Positions 33,396-43,461 of a DNA stretch of 64,000 bases are shown one piece after another (the first letter of the stretch is position 1; the number at the start of each line of letters is the position of its first letter). Source of the stretch: Paralithodes platypus (taxonomy: Eukaryota > Arthropoda > Malacostraca > Decapoda > Lithodidae); assembly GCA_032716605.1 (NCBI GenBank), contig CM064485.1, forward strand, positions 27,744,558-27,808,557. Direction: 5' to 3'. Under the pieces are notes generated by a model. The model was not told the DNA's origin, did no database searches, and saw nothing but the letters and a program-made list of their open reading frames with translations. The position numbers and the translations under genes are program-made.

Positions 33396-34069
33396 AAACA
33401 AGGTCCATACACCTAATGGTATGTCCTCTCTGTATGACAAATATGTACCAATTAGTTGTAAACTGTTGTTTGAATAGAGGTGAAAATCTACTTTGAGAAA
33501 GTTACCGGGTAATTAAATATTATAAGAAACTCAACAACATAGCTGAGATGCCTGCCAAACACAGCAAACAAAACAATAACAATAATCGCAAAGTAAACAA
33601 TAAGGCGATGTCACATGAGCACTTCTTCCTGCAATTTTCGATGAACATGTATTTTAAGAACATAAGCTCGCGGGAAACTGCGTAAAAGGCCATGCGGCCC
33701 ACACGAGGCAACGAATTAGGTCTTGAATTTGTCTCGCAATATTTCGGGGTTCCTTTTTTATTGGTATCTGAAACTATTCTGAGGGTAGAATATGATAGAT
33801 GGAGTAATTCTGGTAAAACATTTATTCTGAGGTGGCCAGACATTGCTCTAAAACAATTGCTCTAAAATGCGTTCGTGTAACACCGCATTTAGCCAAACGG
33901 AAATACACTACATAGAATCACAATCAGGGAGAGAGGTGCTTCCAGGTATAAACGAATCTTGATAACTAACCTTGAGCACTGTGGATGGGTAATTGTGTTT
34001 TTATATTGCACACCCATTATTTACTGTGTAGTTATCAAGGTAGGTAAGCCGGGGTCACTCGAGCGCCTG
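33396..34069. other. Unassigned; one 107-codon frame
   Basis: A minus-strand frame (33,843-33,520) ends in a leucine-rich hydrophobic segment, but I see no known domain, splice context or repeat link. At 33,957-34,045 a short inverted repeat (CTTGATAACTAACC and GTAGTTATCAAGG) suggests a small MITE. Treated as non-genic. Confidence 0.4.
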
Positions 34070-34075
34070 AAGAGG

Positions 34076-34425
34076 AGATGGGCCGGTGTTATGGTCCTCC
34101 TTCTTCCTCATGTTTAGCCCCATTAGTTTTCAGATTTTTAGACGTTCGCCCCATTAGTTTGGCGATTACAAGACCTATCGTCCCATTTCTTTGTCAATAT
34201 TAAGACTGTTCGTATAATTTAGGTGTCGAATTGTTCCTGGCGAGCGATAGCGATCCAGTAATTTAAGAGGAACCGGCCGGGCATTTTTCTATCGAAAAAT
34301 GTACAAATTTATCTTCAATGAGAGTCTTGGGGGGATGTTTTTATGAGAGTGATGGAGGTCTACGGAGGAAAAAAAACAATAGTAAATAGATACATAAACG
34401 AGCAAATAAACACGGCCATCCTCCC
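34076..34425 (+). mobile_element. Family A MITE (A20), A11-type ends
   Basis: Left end GGAGATGGGCCGGTG; the right TTAA (34,426-34,429) is shared with the next family B copy. The hairpin lost its second half (CCGGCCGGGCA). Confidence 0.75.
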
Positions 34426-34429
34426 TTAA

Positions 34430-35163
34430 CCCCTTCTGTACCGATGACGTCTTTTGTTGTTGTTGTTGTTGTTGTTCCCCATGCTGCCTGGCCGAACAGC
34501 CCCAAGGCCCCGAGCAAGGCCAAGGCCATAACCGAGCGCCCCCACAGAACCCTACCCGCCGACCACAATAAAGCCTGGGTGACCGTAGCCACTCCATGGC
34601 GGGGAGCTGAGGAGGGTGCGGAAACGCACGGGAAACCAAAGCCCCACCCAGGGCCCTGTGCCCCTCAGCAATTATGAAGAGAAAGTTGAGGGGCAAAGGA
34701 AAAATGCGACGCTTTGGCTTCCAATCTTGGTAGATTGGGAGGTCAATCCACGGAAGAGACGCCGTCACTTGAGATCTAGAAAATATATAAGTAAAAGGAA
34801 CAGTCAGAGTAAGCTATGGGTATGGCAGAGATTGCTCAGTTCTCACTCTGACAGACCAGCCCATCACCACATGACTAGAACCCAATCCTCTCGGCATCAG
34901 CTAGGAAAGGCCCTAGAAAGCCGCCTTTGGCGGGGGGGATAGCTCCCCTATTTCAACCCTTTTCGGGGTTGGGCACCCGCCGTCTTTTGTATTTTATATC
35001 AGCTAGATTCAGAGTATTTTATGTAGCTTAGGAATGAAATATGGTTGCTAAAAGGATTAATTGAGATAGTCTATAGCTTTTTAAATGGTAAACTAAACTG
35101 AAAAAAAATCTTCTAAAAGTAGCCAAACATAAAGTGAAAAGGACGTCGCCGGTACAGAAGGGG
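34430..35163 (+). mobile_element. Family B MITE (B11), carrying a retroposon
   Basis: Left end CCCCTTCTGTACCGATGACG and right end CCGGTACAGAAGGGG are a clear inverted pair. TTAA at 34,426-34,429 and 35,164-35,167. The 523-bp retroposon S2 interrupts it 28 bp in. Confidence 0.85.
34458..34980 (-). mobile_element. 523-bp retroposon with (AAC)n tail (S2)
   Basis: Full copy highly similar to S1, with a perfect 10-bp target duplication CGTCTTTTGT (34,448-34,457 and 34,981-34,990). Minus-strand orientation, AAC tail. Frames inside are not supported as genes. Confidence 0.85.
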
Positions 35164-35250
35164 TTAACGGCGAATGTATCGGAGCCGCAGCATCCCAGAC
35201 CATGACGTAGCTACAATGGAGTCTACTGTACTCGTTCGTAGCTATACTCC

Positions 35251-35613
35251 AGGTATTTTTTTTTTTTTTACCCCATCTCCCTCATGCTTAGCCCCATTAG
35301 TTTTGGTATTTTTAGACGTTCAGCCCATTAGTTTGGCGATTTTAACATCTTTTGCCTCATTTCGTTGTCAATTTTAAGACGATTCGTGCAATTTAGGTGT
35401 CGATTTTTCCCCGGCGAGCAATAGCGAGCCTGTAATATTAAGAGAAATCGGTCGTCAGCCTGGACATTTTTCTACCGAAAAATGTACAAACCTATCTTGA
35501 AGGGGAGTCGAGGGGGTGTTTTTGTTTAAGCTTGATGGAGGTCTAGCGAGGAAACTACGAAATATATGAATAAATGAATGAATAGACTACAAAAAAAAAC
35601 AGCCACTAGCCCC
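35251..35613 (+). mobile_element. Family A MITE (A21)
   Basis: The left end merges with a T run (35,254-35,270). Right TTAA (35,614-35,617) is again shared with an adjoining family B copy. Module GGCGAGCAATAGCGAGCC. Confidence 0.75.
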
Positions 35614-35617
35614 TTAA

Positions 35618-35879
35618 CTACTTCTGTACCGGCGACGTCTTTGTCATTATATTCTCGCTATATTTATAGTAGTTTGTGCAGTTTAAGAAGGATCTTTGTC
35701 ATTATATTCTCGCTATATTTATAGTAGTTTGTGCAGTTTAAGAAGGATCTGTGGTAGTAAAACGGGATAAATGAGATACTTCGATGCCTTTTAATTTCCA
35801 GAGACGCTTTTAAAACTGAGTAAAATTATCTTAAAGTAGCCAGAATAAAGTTAAAAGTACATCACCGGTACAGAAGGGG
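35618..35879 (+). mobile_element. Family B MITE (B12) with internal duplication
   Basis: TTAA on both sides (35,614-35,617; 35,880-35,883). Ends CTACTTCTGTACCGGCGACG and CACCGGTACAGAAGGGG. A ~55-bp piece with TTGTCATTATATTCTCGC is tandemly doubled. Confidence 0.8.
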
Positions 35880-35883
35880 TTAA

Positions 35884-36162
35884 AAATATAAGGGCCGACC
35901 TATTTGATTGTCTCTAGCGACCGTCTCCAATGTCTCGTCTTGTAGTCATTATTTTCAGCTGACGATAAAACGAACCCCTTAACAGCTTATTTATCGATAC
36001 TTAAAGGAAAAATATTATACTGCTTTGTTTCTGAATCATATTAAGACCAAGTATATAGAATTAGCACCATATTCCACTACGCAATCTTCCAAATAACTGC
36101 AAGATCTTTATGGGAACTTTGTAATTTACCGTCAGTTAAAAAGAAACAGACTATAGTTATGC
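35884..36162. other. No recognised feature
   Basis: Spacer between two family B copies; no element ends or ORFs. Confidence 0.55.
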
Positions 36163-36668
36163 TTAACATTACGTAATTTTCATCATATTATGGTTACGGT
36201 ACCGATAGACGATTTCTTTTAGTTCGAAATCTACCTCTACGATTCAAATGGATAAATACGATCTCAATAAACCCTCTTAGGCTAGTACTTTTTTTTTTTT
36301 TTTTTTTTGCTATTTATTCATTATTTTGTTTTATTTAAAGTTTTTTCGTTAGACCTCCATCAAGCTTAAAAAAAAAAAAAAAAAAAAATATACCCCCTTT
36401 CAAAAAATATATTTTAAAATATTTCGGGAGAAAAAAGTCCCGGCCGAAGTCCGGTTCCTTCAAAAATTACAGGTCTCAAAATCGCCAAACTAGTGAACGA
36501 ACGTCTTAATATTGCAAAAATAATGGGTCTAAACATGAAGGAGAAGGGGGTTCAGAAAAAGCGAGTACCTCCCCTTAATAACATAGGTCCTTGTTAAACT
36601 GCGTAAAATCGTCTAGCTTTAAGGCCTAGCCAGAATCAATGTAATAAAGGCGTCACGGTGCTGAAGGG
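36163..36668 (+). mobile_element. Family B MITE (B13), split by A22
   Basis: Left half 36,163-36,285 (TTTTCATCATATTATGGTTA, GATAGACGATTTC) and right half 36,581-36,668 (TTAAACTGCGTAAAATCGTC, CACGGTGCTGAAGGGG). The right end feeds into the 56-bp array. Confidence 0.7.
36286..36580 (-). mobile_element. Family A MITE (A22), reverse, inside B13
   Basis: Includes a T run and an A run (36,369-36,388); hairpin CCCGGCCGAAGTCCGG; the module is deleted. Ends GCGAGTACCTCCCC before TTAA. Confidence 0.65.
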
Positions 36669-38712
36669 GTATAAAATGACAGTCACACAAGTCAATGTAA
36701 TAAAGGCGTCACGGTGCTGAAGGGGTATATAATGACAGTCACACAAGTCAATGTAATAAAGGCGTCACGGTGCTGAAGGGGTATATACTGACAGTCACAC
36801 AAGTCAATGTAATAAAGGCATCACGGTGCTGAAGGGGTATATAATGACAGTCAGACAAGTCAATGTAATAAAGGCGTCACGGTGCTGAAGGGGTATATAA
36901 TGACAGTCACACAAGTCAATGTAATAAAGGCGTCACGGTGCTGAAGGGGTATATAATGACAGTCACACAAGTCAATGTAATAAAGGCGTCACGGTGCTGA
37001 AGGGGTATATAATGACAGTCACACAAGTCAATGTAATAAAGGCGTCACGGTGCTGAAGGGGTATATAATGACAGTCACACAAGTCAATGTAATAAAGGCG
37101 TCACGGTGCTGAAGGGGTATATAATGACAGTCACACAAGTCAATGTAATAAAGGCGTCACGGTGCTGAAGGGGTATATAATGACAGTCACACAAGTCAAT
37201 GTAATAAAGGCGTCACGGTGCTGAAGGGGTATATAATGACAGTCACACAAGTCAATGTAATAAAGGCGTCACGGTGCTGAAGGGGTATATAATGACAGTC
37301 ACACAAGTCAATGTAATAAAGGCGTCACGGTGCTGAAGGGGTATATAATGACAGTCACACAAGTCAATGTAATAAAGGCGTCACGGTGCTGAAGGGGTAT
37401 ATAATGACAGTCACACAAGTCAATGTAATAAAGGCGTCACGGTGCTGAAGGGGTATATAATGACAGTCACACAAGTCAATGTAATAAAGGCGTCACGGTG
37501 CTGAAGGGGTATATAATGACAGTCACACAAGTCAATGTAATAAAGGCGTCACGGTGCTGAAGGGGTATATAATGACAGTCACACAAGTCAATGTAATAAA
37601 GGCGTCACGGTGCTGAAGGGGTATATAATGACAGTCACACAAGTCAATGTAATAAAGGCGTCACGGTGCTGAAGGGGTATATAATGACAGTCACACAAGT
37701 CAATGTAATAAAGGCGTCACGGTGCTGAAGGGGTATATAATGACAGTCACACAAGTCAATGTAATAAAGGCGTCACGGTGCTGAAGGGGTATATAATGAC
37801 AGTCACACAAGTCAATGTAATAAAGGCGTCACGGTGCTGAAGGGGTATATAATGACAGTCACACAAGTCAATGTAATAAAGGCGTCACGGTGCTGAAGGG
37901 GTATATAATGACAGTCAGACAAGTCAATGTAATAAAGGCGTCACGGTGCTGAAGGGGTATATAATGACAGTCAGACAAGTCAATGTAATAAAGGCGTCAC
38001 GGTGCTGAAGGGGTATATAATGACAGTCACACAAGTCAATGTAATAAAGGCGTCACGGTGCTGAAGGGGTATATAATGACAGTCACACAAGTCAATGTAA
38101 TAAAGGCGTCACGGTGCTGAAGGGGTATATAATGACAGTCACACAAGTCAATGTAATAAAGGCGTCACGGTGCTGAAGGGGTATATAATGACAGTCAGAC
38201 AAGTCAATGTAATAAAGGCGTCACGGTGCTGAAGGGGTATATAATGACAGTCACACAAGTCAATGTAATAAAGGCGTCACGGTGCTGAAGGGGTATATAA
38301 TGACAGTCACACAAGTCAATGTAATAAAGGCGTCACGGTGCTGAAGGGGTATATAATGACAGTCACACAAGTCAATGTAATAAAGGCGTCACGGTGCTGA
38401 AGGGGTATATAATGACAGTCACACAAGTCAATGTAATAAAGGCGTCACGGTGCTGAAGGGGTATATAATGACAGTCACACAAGTCAATGTAATAAAGGCG
38501 TCACGGTGCTGAAGGGGTATATAATGACAGTCAGACAAGTCAATGTAATAAAGGCGTCACGGTGCTGAAGGGGTATATAATGACAGTCACACAAGTCAAT
38601 GTAATAAAGGCGTCACGGTGCTGAAGGGGTATATAATGACAGTCACACAAGTCAATGTAATAAAGGCGTCACGGTGCTGAAGGGGTATATAATGACAGTC
38701 ACACAAGTCAAT
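36632..38712. repeat. 56-bp minisatellite, 37 copies, built on a family B end
   Basis: GCGTCACGGTGCTGAAGGGG recurs every 56 bp from 36,651 to 38,667. Each unit is the last ~34 bp of family B, the target site (TATA, from TTAA), and ~18 bp flank with ATGACAGTCACACAAG. Copies are nearly identical, with a scattered CACAC/CAGAC variant. This is the same architecture as the 43-bp array at 855-1803. Confidence 0.95.
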
Positions 38713-38728
38713 CACCTGGAACTATTAA

Positions 38729-39102
38729 GGGGGGTGACCTGTTTTTTGTTCTGTCCTTTTCTATCTTTCTCTGGCTTGTATCCATTTGGCCCCATTCAGC
38801 CTACTGTTTTAAGACGTTTATCCCCATCCAGGTGTCAATTGTTTACTGGTGAGCGGTAGCGAGCCAGCATATTTTTTATTTTTGTTTGACAGCAGGCTAA
38901 ATTTATACATTTTTTGATAGACAAATTTCTCCGGCAAAGCCGGATTTCTTCATATAATGCTGGCTCGCTATCGCTCGCCAGGAAGAAATCGACACCTAGA
39001 TGGGGATAAACGTCTTAAGATAGTTGGCTGAATGGGGCCGAATGGATACAAGCCAGAGAAATAGAGAAAAGGACAGAAATAACAAAAAGCTGGTCACCCC
39101 CC
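38729..39102. mobile_element. Family F foldback element (F4)
   Basis: 374 bp after TTAA (38,725-38,728), ending at TTAG. Ends GGGGGGTGACCTG and CTGGTCACCCCCC are inverse. Central hairpin TCCGGCAAAGCCGGA. Modules present in both arms. Confidence 0.82.
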
Positions 39103-39166
39103 TTAGGGACACCCCGTATCCTCCATTACAAACCCTAATGCACTTGAATAAATTAATGAAAGCATA

Positions 39167-39236
39167 TGGTCCTCCCGGGATTCGAACTCGGGACACCACA
39201 CCCAGAACATAAGCATCTAAACCATTATATACGCCA
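39167..39236 (-). tRNA. tRNA-derived sequence (pseudogene or SINE head)
   Basis: The minus strand shows a D-arm-like AATGGTTTAGATGC, a T-arm CCGAGTTCGAATCCCGG with a full B box (GTTCGAATCC), and a GGACCA end. The 5' seven bases (GGCGTAT) cannot pair with the 3' GAGGACC and the anticodon stem is poor, so it is not an intact tRNA gene. Confidence 0.4.
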
Positions 39237-39357
39237 CCAACACAGTTACTATTCCATACAAGTGGGCTGTAATTACCGAGTATATCTGACCATATTCACT
39301 TTCATTAGGGCAATAAACAATGGAGTAACTTGGTTGAGCCCGAAAACTGATTATCTT

Positions 39358-40376
39358 CTACTTTACTTCTCACTTCTCAACTTATTCTTCCTCTATCCAA
39401 TTACTCTGCTCTCCTACTTTACTTCTCACTTCTCAACTTATTCTTTATCTATCTAATTACTCTGCTCTCCTACTTTACTTCTCACTTCTCAACTTATTCT
39501 TCCTCTATCCAATTACTCTGCTCTCCTACTTTACTTCTCACTTCTCAACGTATTCTTCCTCTATCCAATTACTCTGCTCTCCTACTTTACTTCTCACTTC
39601 TCAACTTATTCTTCCTCTATCCAATTACTCTGCTCTCCTACTTTACTTCTCACTTCTCAACTTATTCTTCCTCTATCCAATTACTCTGCTCTCCTACTTT
39701 ACTTCTCACTTCTCAACTTATTCTTCCTCTATCCAATTACTCTGCTCTCCTACTTTACTTCTCACTTCTCAACTTATTCTTTATCTATCTAATTACTCTG
39801 CTCTCCTACTTTACTTCTCACTTCTCAACTTATTCTTCCTCTATCCAATTACTCTGCTCTCCTACTTTACTTCTCACTTCTCAACTTATTCTTCCTCTAT
39901 CCAATTACTCTGCTCTCCTACTTTACTTCTCACTTCTCAACTTATTCTTTATCTATCTAATTACTCTGCTCTCCTACTTTACTTCTCACTTCTCAACTTA
40001 TTCTTTATCTATCTAATTACTCTGCTCTCCTACTTTACTTCTCACTTCTCAACTTATTCTTTATCTATCTAATTACTCTGCTCTCCTACTTTACTTCTCA
40101 CTTCTCAACTTATTCTTCCTCTATCCAATTACTCTGCTCTCCTACTTTACTTCTCACTTCTCAACTTATTCTTCCTCTATCCAATTACTCTGCTCTCCTA
40201 CTTTACTTCTCACTTCTCAACTTATTCTTCCTCTATCCAATTACTCTGCTCTCCTACTTTACTTCTCACTTCTCAACTTATTTTTCCTCTATCCAATTAC
40301 TCTGCTCTCCTACTTTACTTCTCACTTCTCAACTTATTCTTTATCTATCCAATTACTCTGCTCTCCTACTTTACTC
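39358..40376. repeat. 56-bp pyrimidine-rich minisatellite, ~18 copies
   Basis: Unit CTTCTCACTTCTCAACTTAT, TCTTCCTCTATCCAATTA, CTCTGCTCTCCTACTTTA. Two variants (TTCCTCTATCC and TTTATCTATCT) are interspersed. Unrelated in sequence to the other 56-bp array. Confidence 0.94.
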
Positions 40377-40395
40377 CAGCCATCATCATCATTAA

Positions 40396-40616
40396 GCTGG
40401 TATCACGCGAGCGCTTTTCCCCTCAACATTTATCCTTAACACTGGTCTGGCAGCTTAGGAGGTCAACATATAGAATATTTTTGTCGCCTAATAAATTCAT
40501 CTATCATCAGTCTAGTTCCCGATACCAGAGCAAAATATTACAGAAATGTTGCCAGAAATATTTTGATCATCGAATGTTGACTATAAAAGCTCTCGTGATA
40601 TCTCGTGTGATACCGG
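40396..40616. mobile_element. TTAA-type MITE with GGTATCACRCGAG termini
   Basis: Starts after TTAA (40,392-40,395) with GCTGGTATCACGCGAGCGC and ends CTCGTGTGATACCGGC before TTTA. 221 bp. Half copies at 2240-2315 and near 40,755-40,775. Confidence 0.6.
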
Positions 40617-40820
40617 CTTTAGGACTGCGTATCATATCTTAGAACTCCTAATCCTACACATTCCTATTCAATGTAAGAATAAACTGCAACAATCCAACCA
40701 AATCCACCGATAATTTGTAGCGGCTTGAAGACTCTGATACGTGTAGCCGATAGACTTGCTCCTGTGATACCGGTTTTCTTGGGTTTAACCATAGATAACA
40801 GGAGAGCTGGATTTGACACG

Positions 40821-42429
40821 AAAATGGACACTTTGCAGTAAGGGACCCAAAGCTGGAAAATGGACCTTAAACTTCAATCCTCAAAATCTCGGCTCATAAC
40901 CCACATAAATTGATGAAACTCACGTTGAGGATTTTGTGGGAGCACCCGGTTCTGGCCATAGTAATATTAGCAGTAACACTACCTGCATACTAAAAAAAGC
41001 GCTTACATAATGCAGAAAGATAAAGTGTTCCTACTTAAAGTATGATATATTTATGTGTGCATTTCAAAGTTGTAGGAGTTTTTAGCAATATCTACTATTT
41101 TTAAACAATATTATTTGAAGACGTCCATCGACGCTATCGCCGACGAGTAGTTTAACCTCGCACCTCACCGTTTTCTGTTGACCCATTTTCTTACAATGTG
41201 CAATTTTGGGTTTGTTTGTCACTCTCCCGTAGTAATATTTAGTTATTTGACGTCTTCTACATCATCTTTAGGAGCAATGGGGGTCTGGGGGCGGCACCTC
41301 CCAAGTTAGTTATGGTTGTCAGGTAAGGTTAGTAACACTATTGTCGTCGGAGGAGGAAGCGGGTGCTTACCTAATCGTAATTAGTGGGAGAGTATGAAGA
41401 AGCCTTCTTGTATAGACCCACACCTCTAATATTTAGTTATTTCAAGTTAAAGCCTCCCAAAATTCGAGGTGGGTTTGTTTACATTCCGCCGCAAGTGCAG
41501 CCTAGCCGAGTCGCATTATCAATGGTAGCATTAACCTAACCTGACAACCTAAACTAACCTGAGAGTTGCCGCCACCATACCCCTGCTGCTGTCCGCACAT
41601 CAGTAGTAGGGCTTTTTAAATAACATAAGACTAAAACAAAACTAATTTCCAGTAATAATCATTATTATAGAAAGATTATAAACCTAAAAAAATAACAAAT
41701 CCAAAAAAATAAAACAAATAATGAAAATTGCTGTGATCCGTTTCCTTAACACTTTGGCTGCGGCCATATTTCCGCCATATTAGGGCTCATTCAGGCACTC
41801 CTGAATGATTATGCAAGTGCCTGAATGAAATTAAATGTACTGGTATTCAGCCAAAAACTAGAAGAAAATAGCTTCAAAATGTTATTTTAACTGCTAAAAA
41901 CTTCCCACGCATCTCTAAACGTACTGTTGTTTCCAATCTGTAGACTGGCGTTGAGTAGAGCTCTCTAAATCAACTGGTTCAGTTGTGATGACGATTTCCG
42001 TGGGCGTGGAGCGCATTTTCCGCGATTTTAGCAATATGACAAACTTTTCAAGACTAAATCTGTTTTAGCAGACCACAAAACAACAAAGCTCCGACGGCTG
42101 CTTGCTTTTGGAAGTGCGCGCGTCGCCTCCGACAGGCTTTCTTTACATACGTCGGATGTGCGGCTTTCAAAACAAGCTTAATAGGTTTTCAAGCTTACGG
42201 ATTTTAAAATGCTGCCCGGGCTCCTGCCCAGCTGCCGCGGTGTCATTTTAAAATGCTGCCCGGGCGGGAAGGGCTAAAAACGATAATTATTTAGAAAAGG
42301 CTCGCCGCCTTATTATAAATAATTTATTAGGGACAATGCAGGTCTATGGAATCCTTATACTGTACTCATGTATAATCCACTGTGGAAGAATAATTTTTAT
42401 CATATTTATATAAACCGATATTAGTGGAA
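40821..42429. other. No gene recognised; left interior of the 8-kb candidate
   Basis: About 1.6 kb with no ORF over 60 codons. Contains degenerate AACCT motifs at 41,530-41,560 and a local GCTGCCCGGGC duplication at 42,211-42,270. Confidence 0.6.
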
Positions 42430-42909
42430 AAATGGGCAAGAATGTAGTTACCGGGTGTACCGCCCATCTTGTTTACACTACGCGGACGCTCACCATCATG
42501 TTCCCGTCTATTTTGACTGCCTTTGGATACAAAAATACATTACCCTAACCAAACAACCTAACCTAACCTAACCTAGTATTATAGATTTATAAGTATTTAT
42601 TTTATCAACTCTGCGTAAGCAGAGTTTGGTATCGCCCCCCCCGTATAGTGGGTACCACACGAAAAAAATGTCTGTCGTCGTCGTCGTCGTCCGTCTGTCT
42701 CGGAACTCCTCCTAGACCGTTGGACGGATTTTCACCAAATTTCACACGAACATTTGTTGCGTGAATGCGAACGTCAGTCAAAACAGTTTTTTTGAATTTA
42801 TGTAATAGTTATGATTTTAGGTCCAAAATATGGTTTTACCCCCCCCCCCCCCCCGCAATGATGGCGTTCTGGGGACGAAAACATCTCGCTACGCATTTGC
42901 TAGGTTAAG
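42430..42909. repeat. Left part of repeat I, AACCT run, and C/T-rich repeat
   Basis: GTAGTTACCGGGTGTACCGCC, GTTTACACTACGCGGA and AACCTAACCTAACCTAACCT match 47,313-47,554. An inverse end lies at 46,861-46,902, so the CR1 copy and satellite may be insertions in one repeat I copy. Then CGTCGTCGTC and a C run at 42,840-42,854. Confidence 0.6.
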
Positions 42910-43095
42910 TTAGTCTAGTTGGCATTAGAAGTGATGGTAGTAATAGTGGGATTGATGGTGATAGTAGTGATGATGGTGATAATAGTAGTAATGATGGTTG
43001 TAGTTGTATTGATGATGTTGACAGTAGTGATGATGATGACAGTAGTAGATATGATGGTGTCACTAGTAGATATGATGGTGATAGTACTAGTAGTA
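42910..43095. repeat. GATGATGGT-type satellite, left part
   Basis: GTAGTGATGATGGTGATAG-like imperfect units. The same satellite resumes at 46,210 beyond the CR1 copy, so CR1 inserted in it. Confidence 0.88.
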
Positions 43096-43461
43096 GTACA
43101 GAGGAGTACAAAGGAAATCAAGCAACAACAGATCTAGTGACCCTTCTAGGTTGCTTGTCCTCCAAAACACTGAGGATCAAGTGTCCAAACAGTGGTTTAG
43201 AGTGGGTAAGGGAACATTGGAAAGGGAATTACTGCCCTGGAACTAATGTCCATGGCAGGATTAGGAAGTTAGTAGAGGACAGATGGGTTAGTAACTGAGG
43301 GGGGGATAAAATAAAGTTATTCATTTACAAACGCAGTCACTCGCGGGTTTGATGCGAGATATTTGTCTACGCGGAGTTTAAATGAATCAACGGTGATGCA
43401 GTCTATAACATTTCGGGGAAGCCCATTCCACAAGTTGACAACTCGATTGAAGAAGAAATTC

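Noticed and set aside
33520..33843. 107-codon frame with a hydrophobic C-terminus
   Set aside because: No recognisable domain, no intron or promoter context, surrounded by MITEs; kept only as unassigned.
36632..38712. CRISPR array or centromeric satellite
   Set aside because: No variable spacers, and the unit is traceable to a MITE end and flank, so it is a local minisatellite; nothing indicates a centromere.
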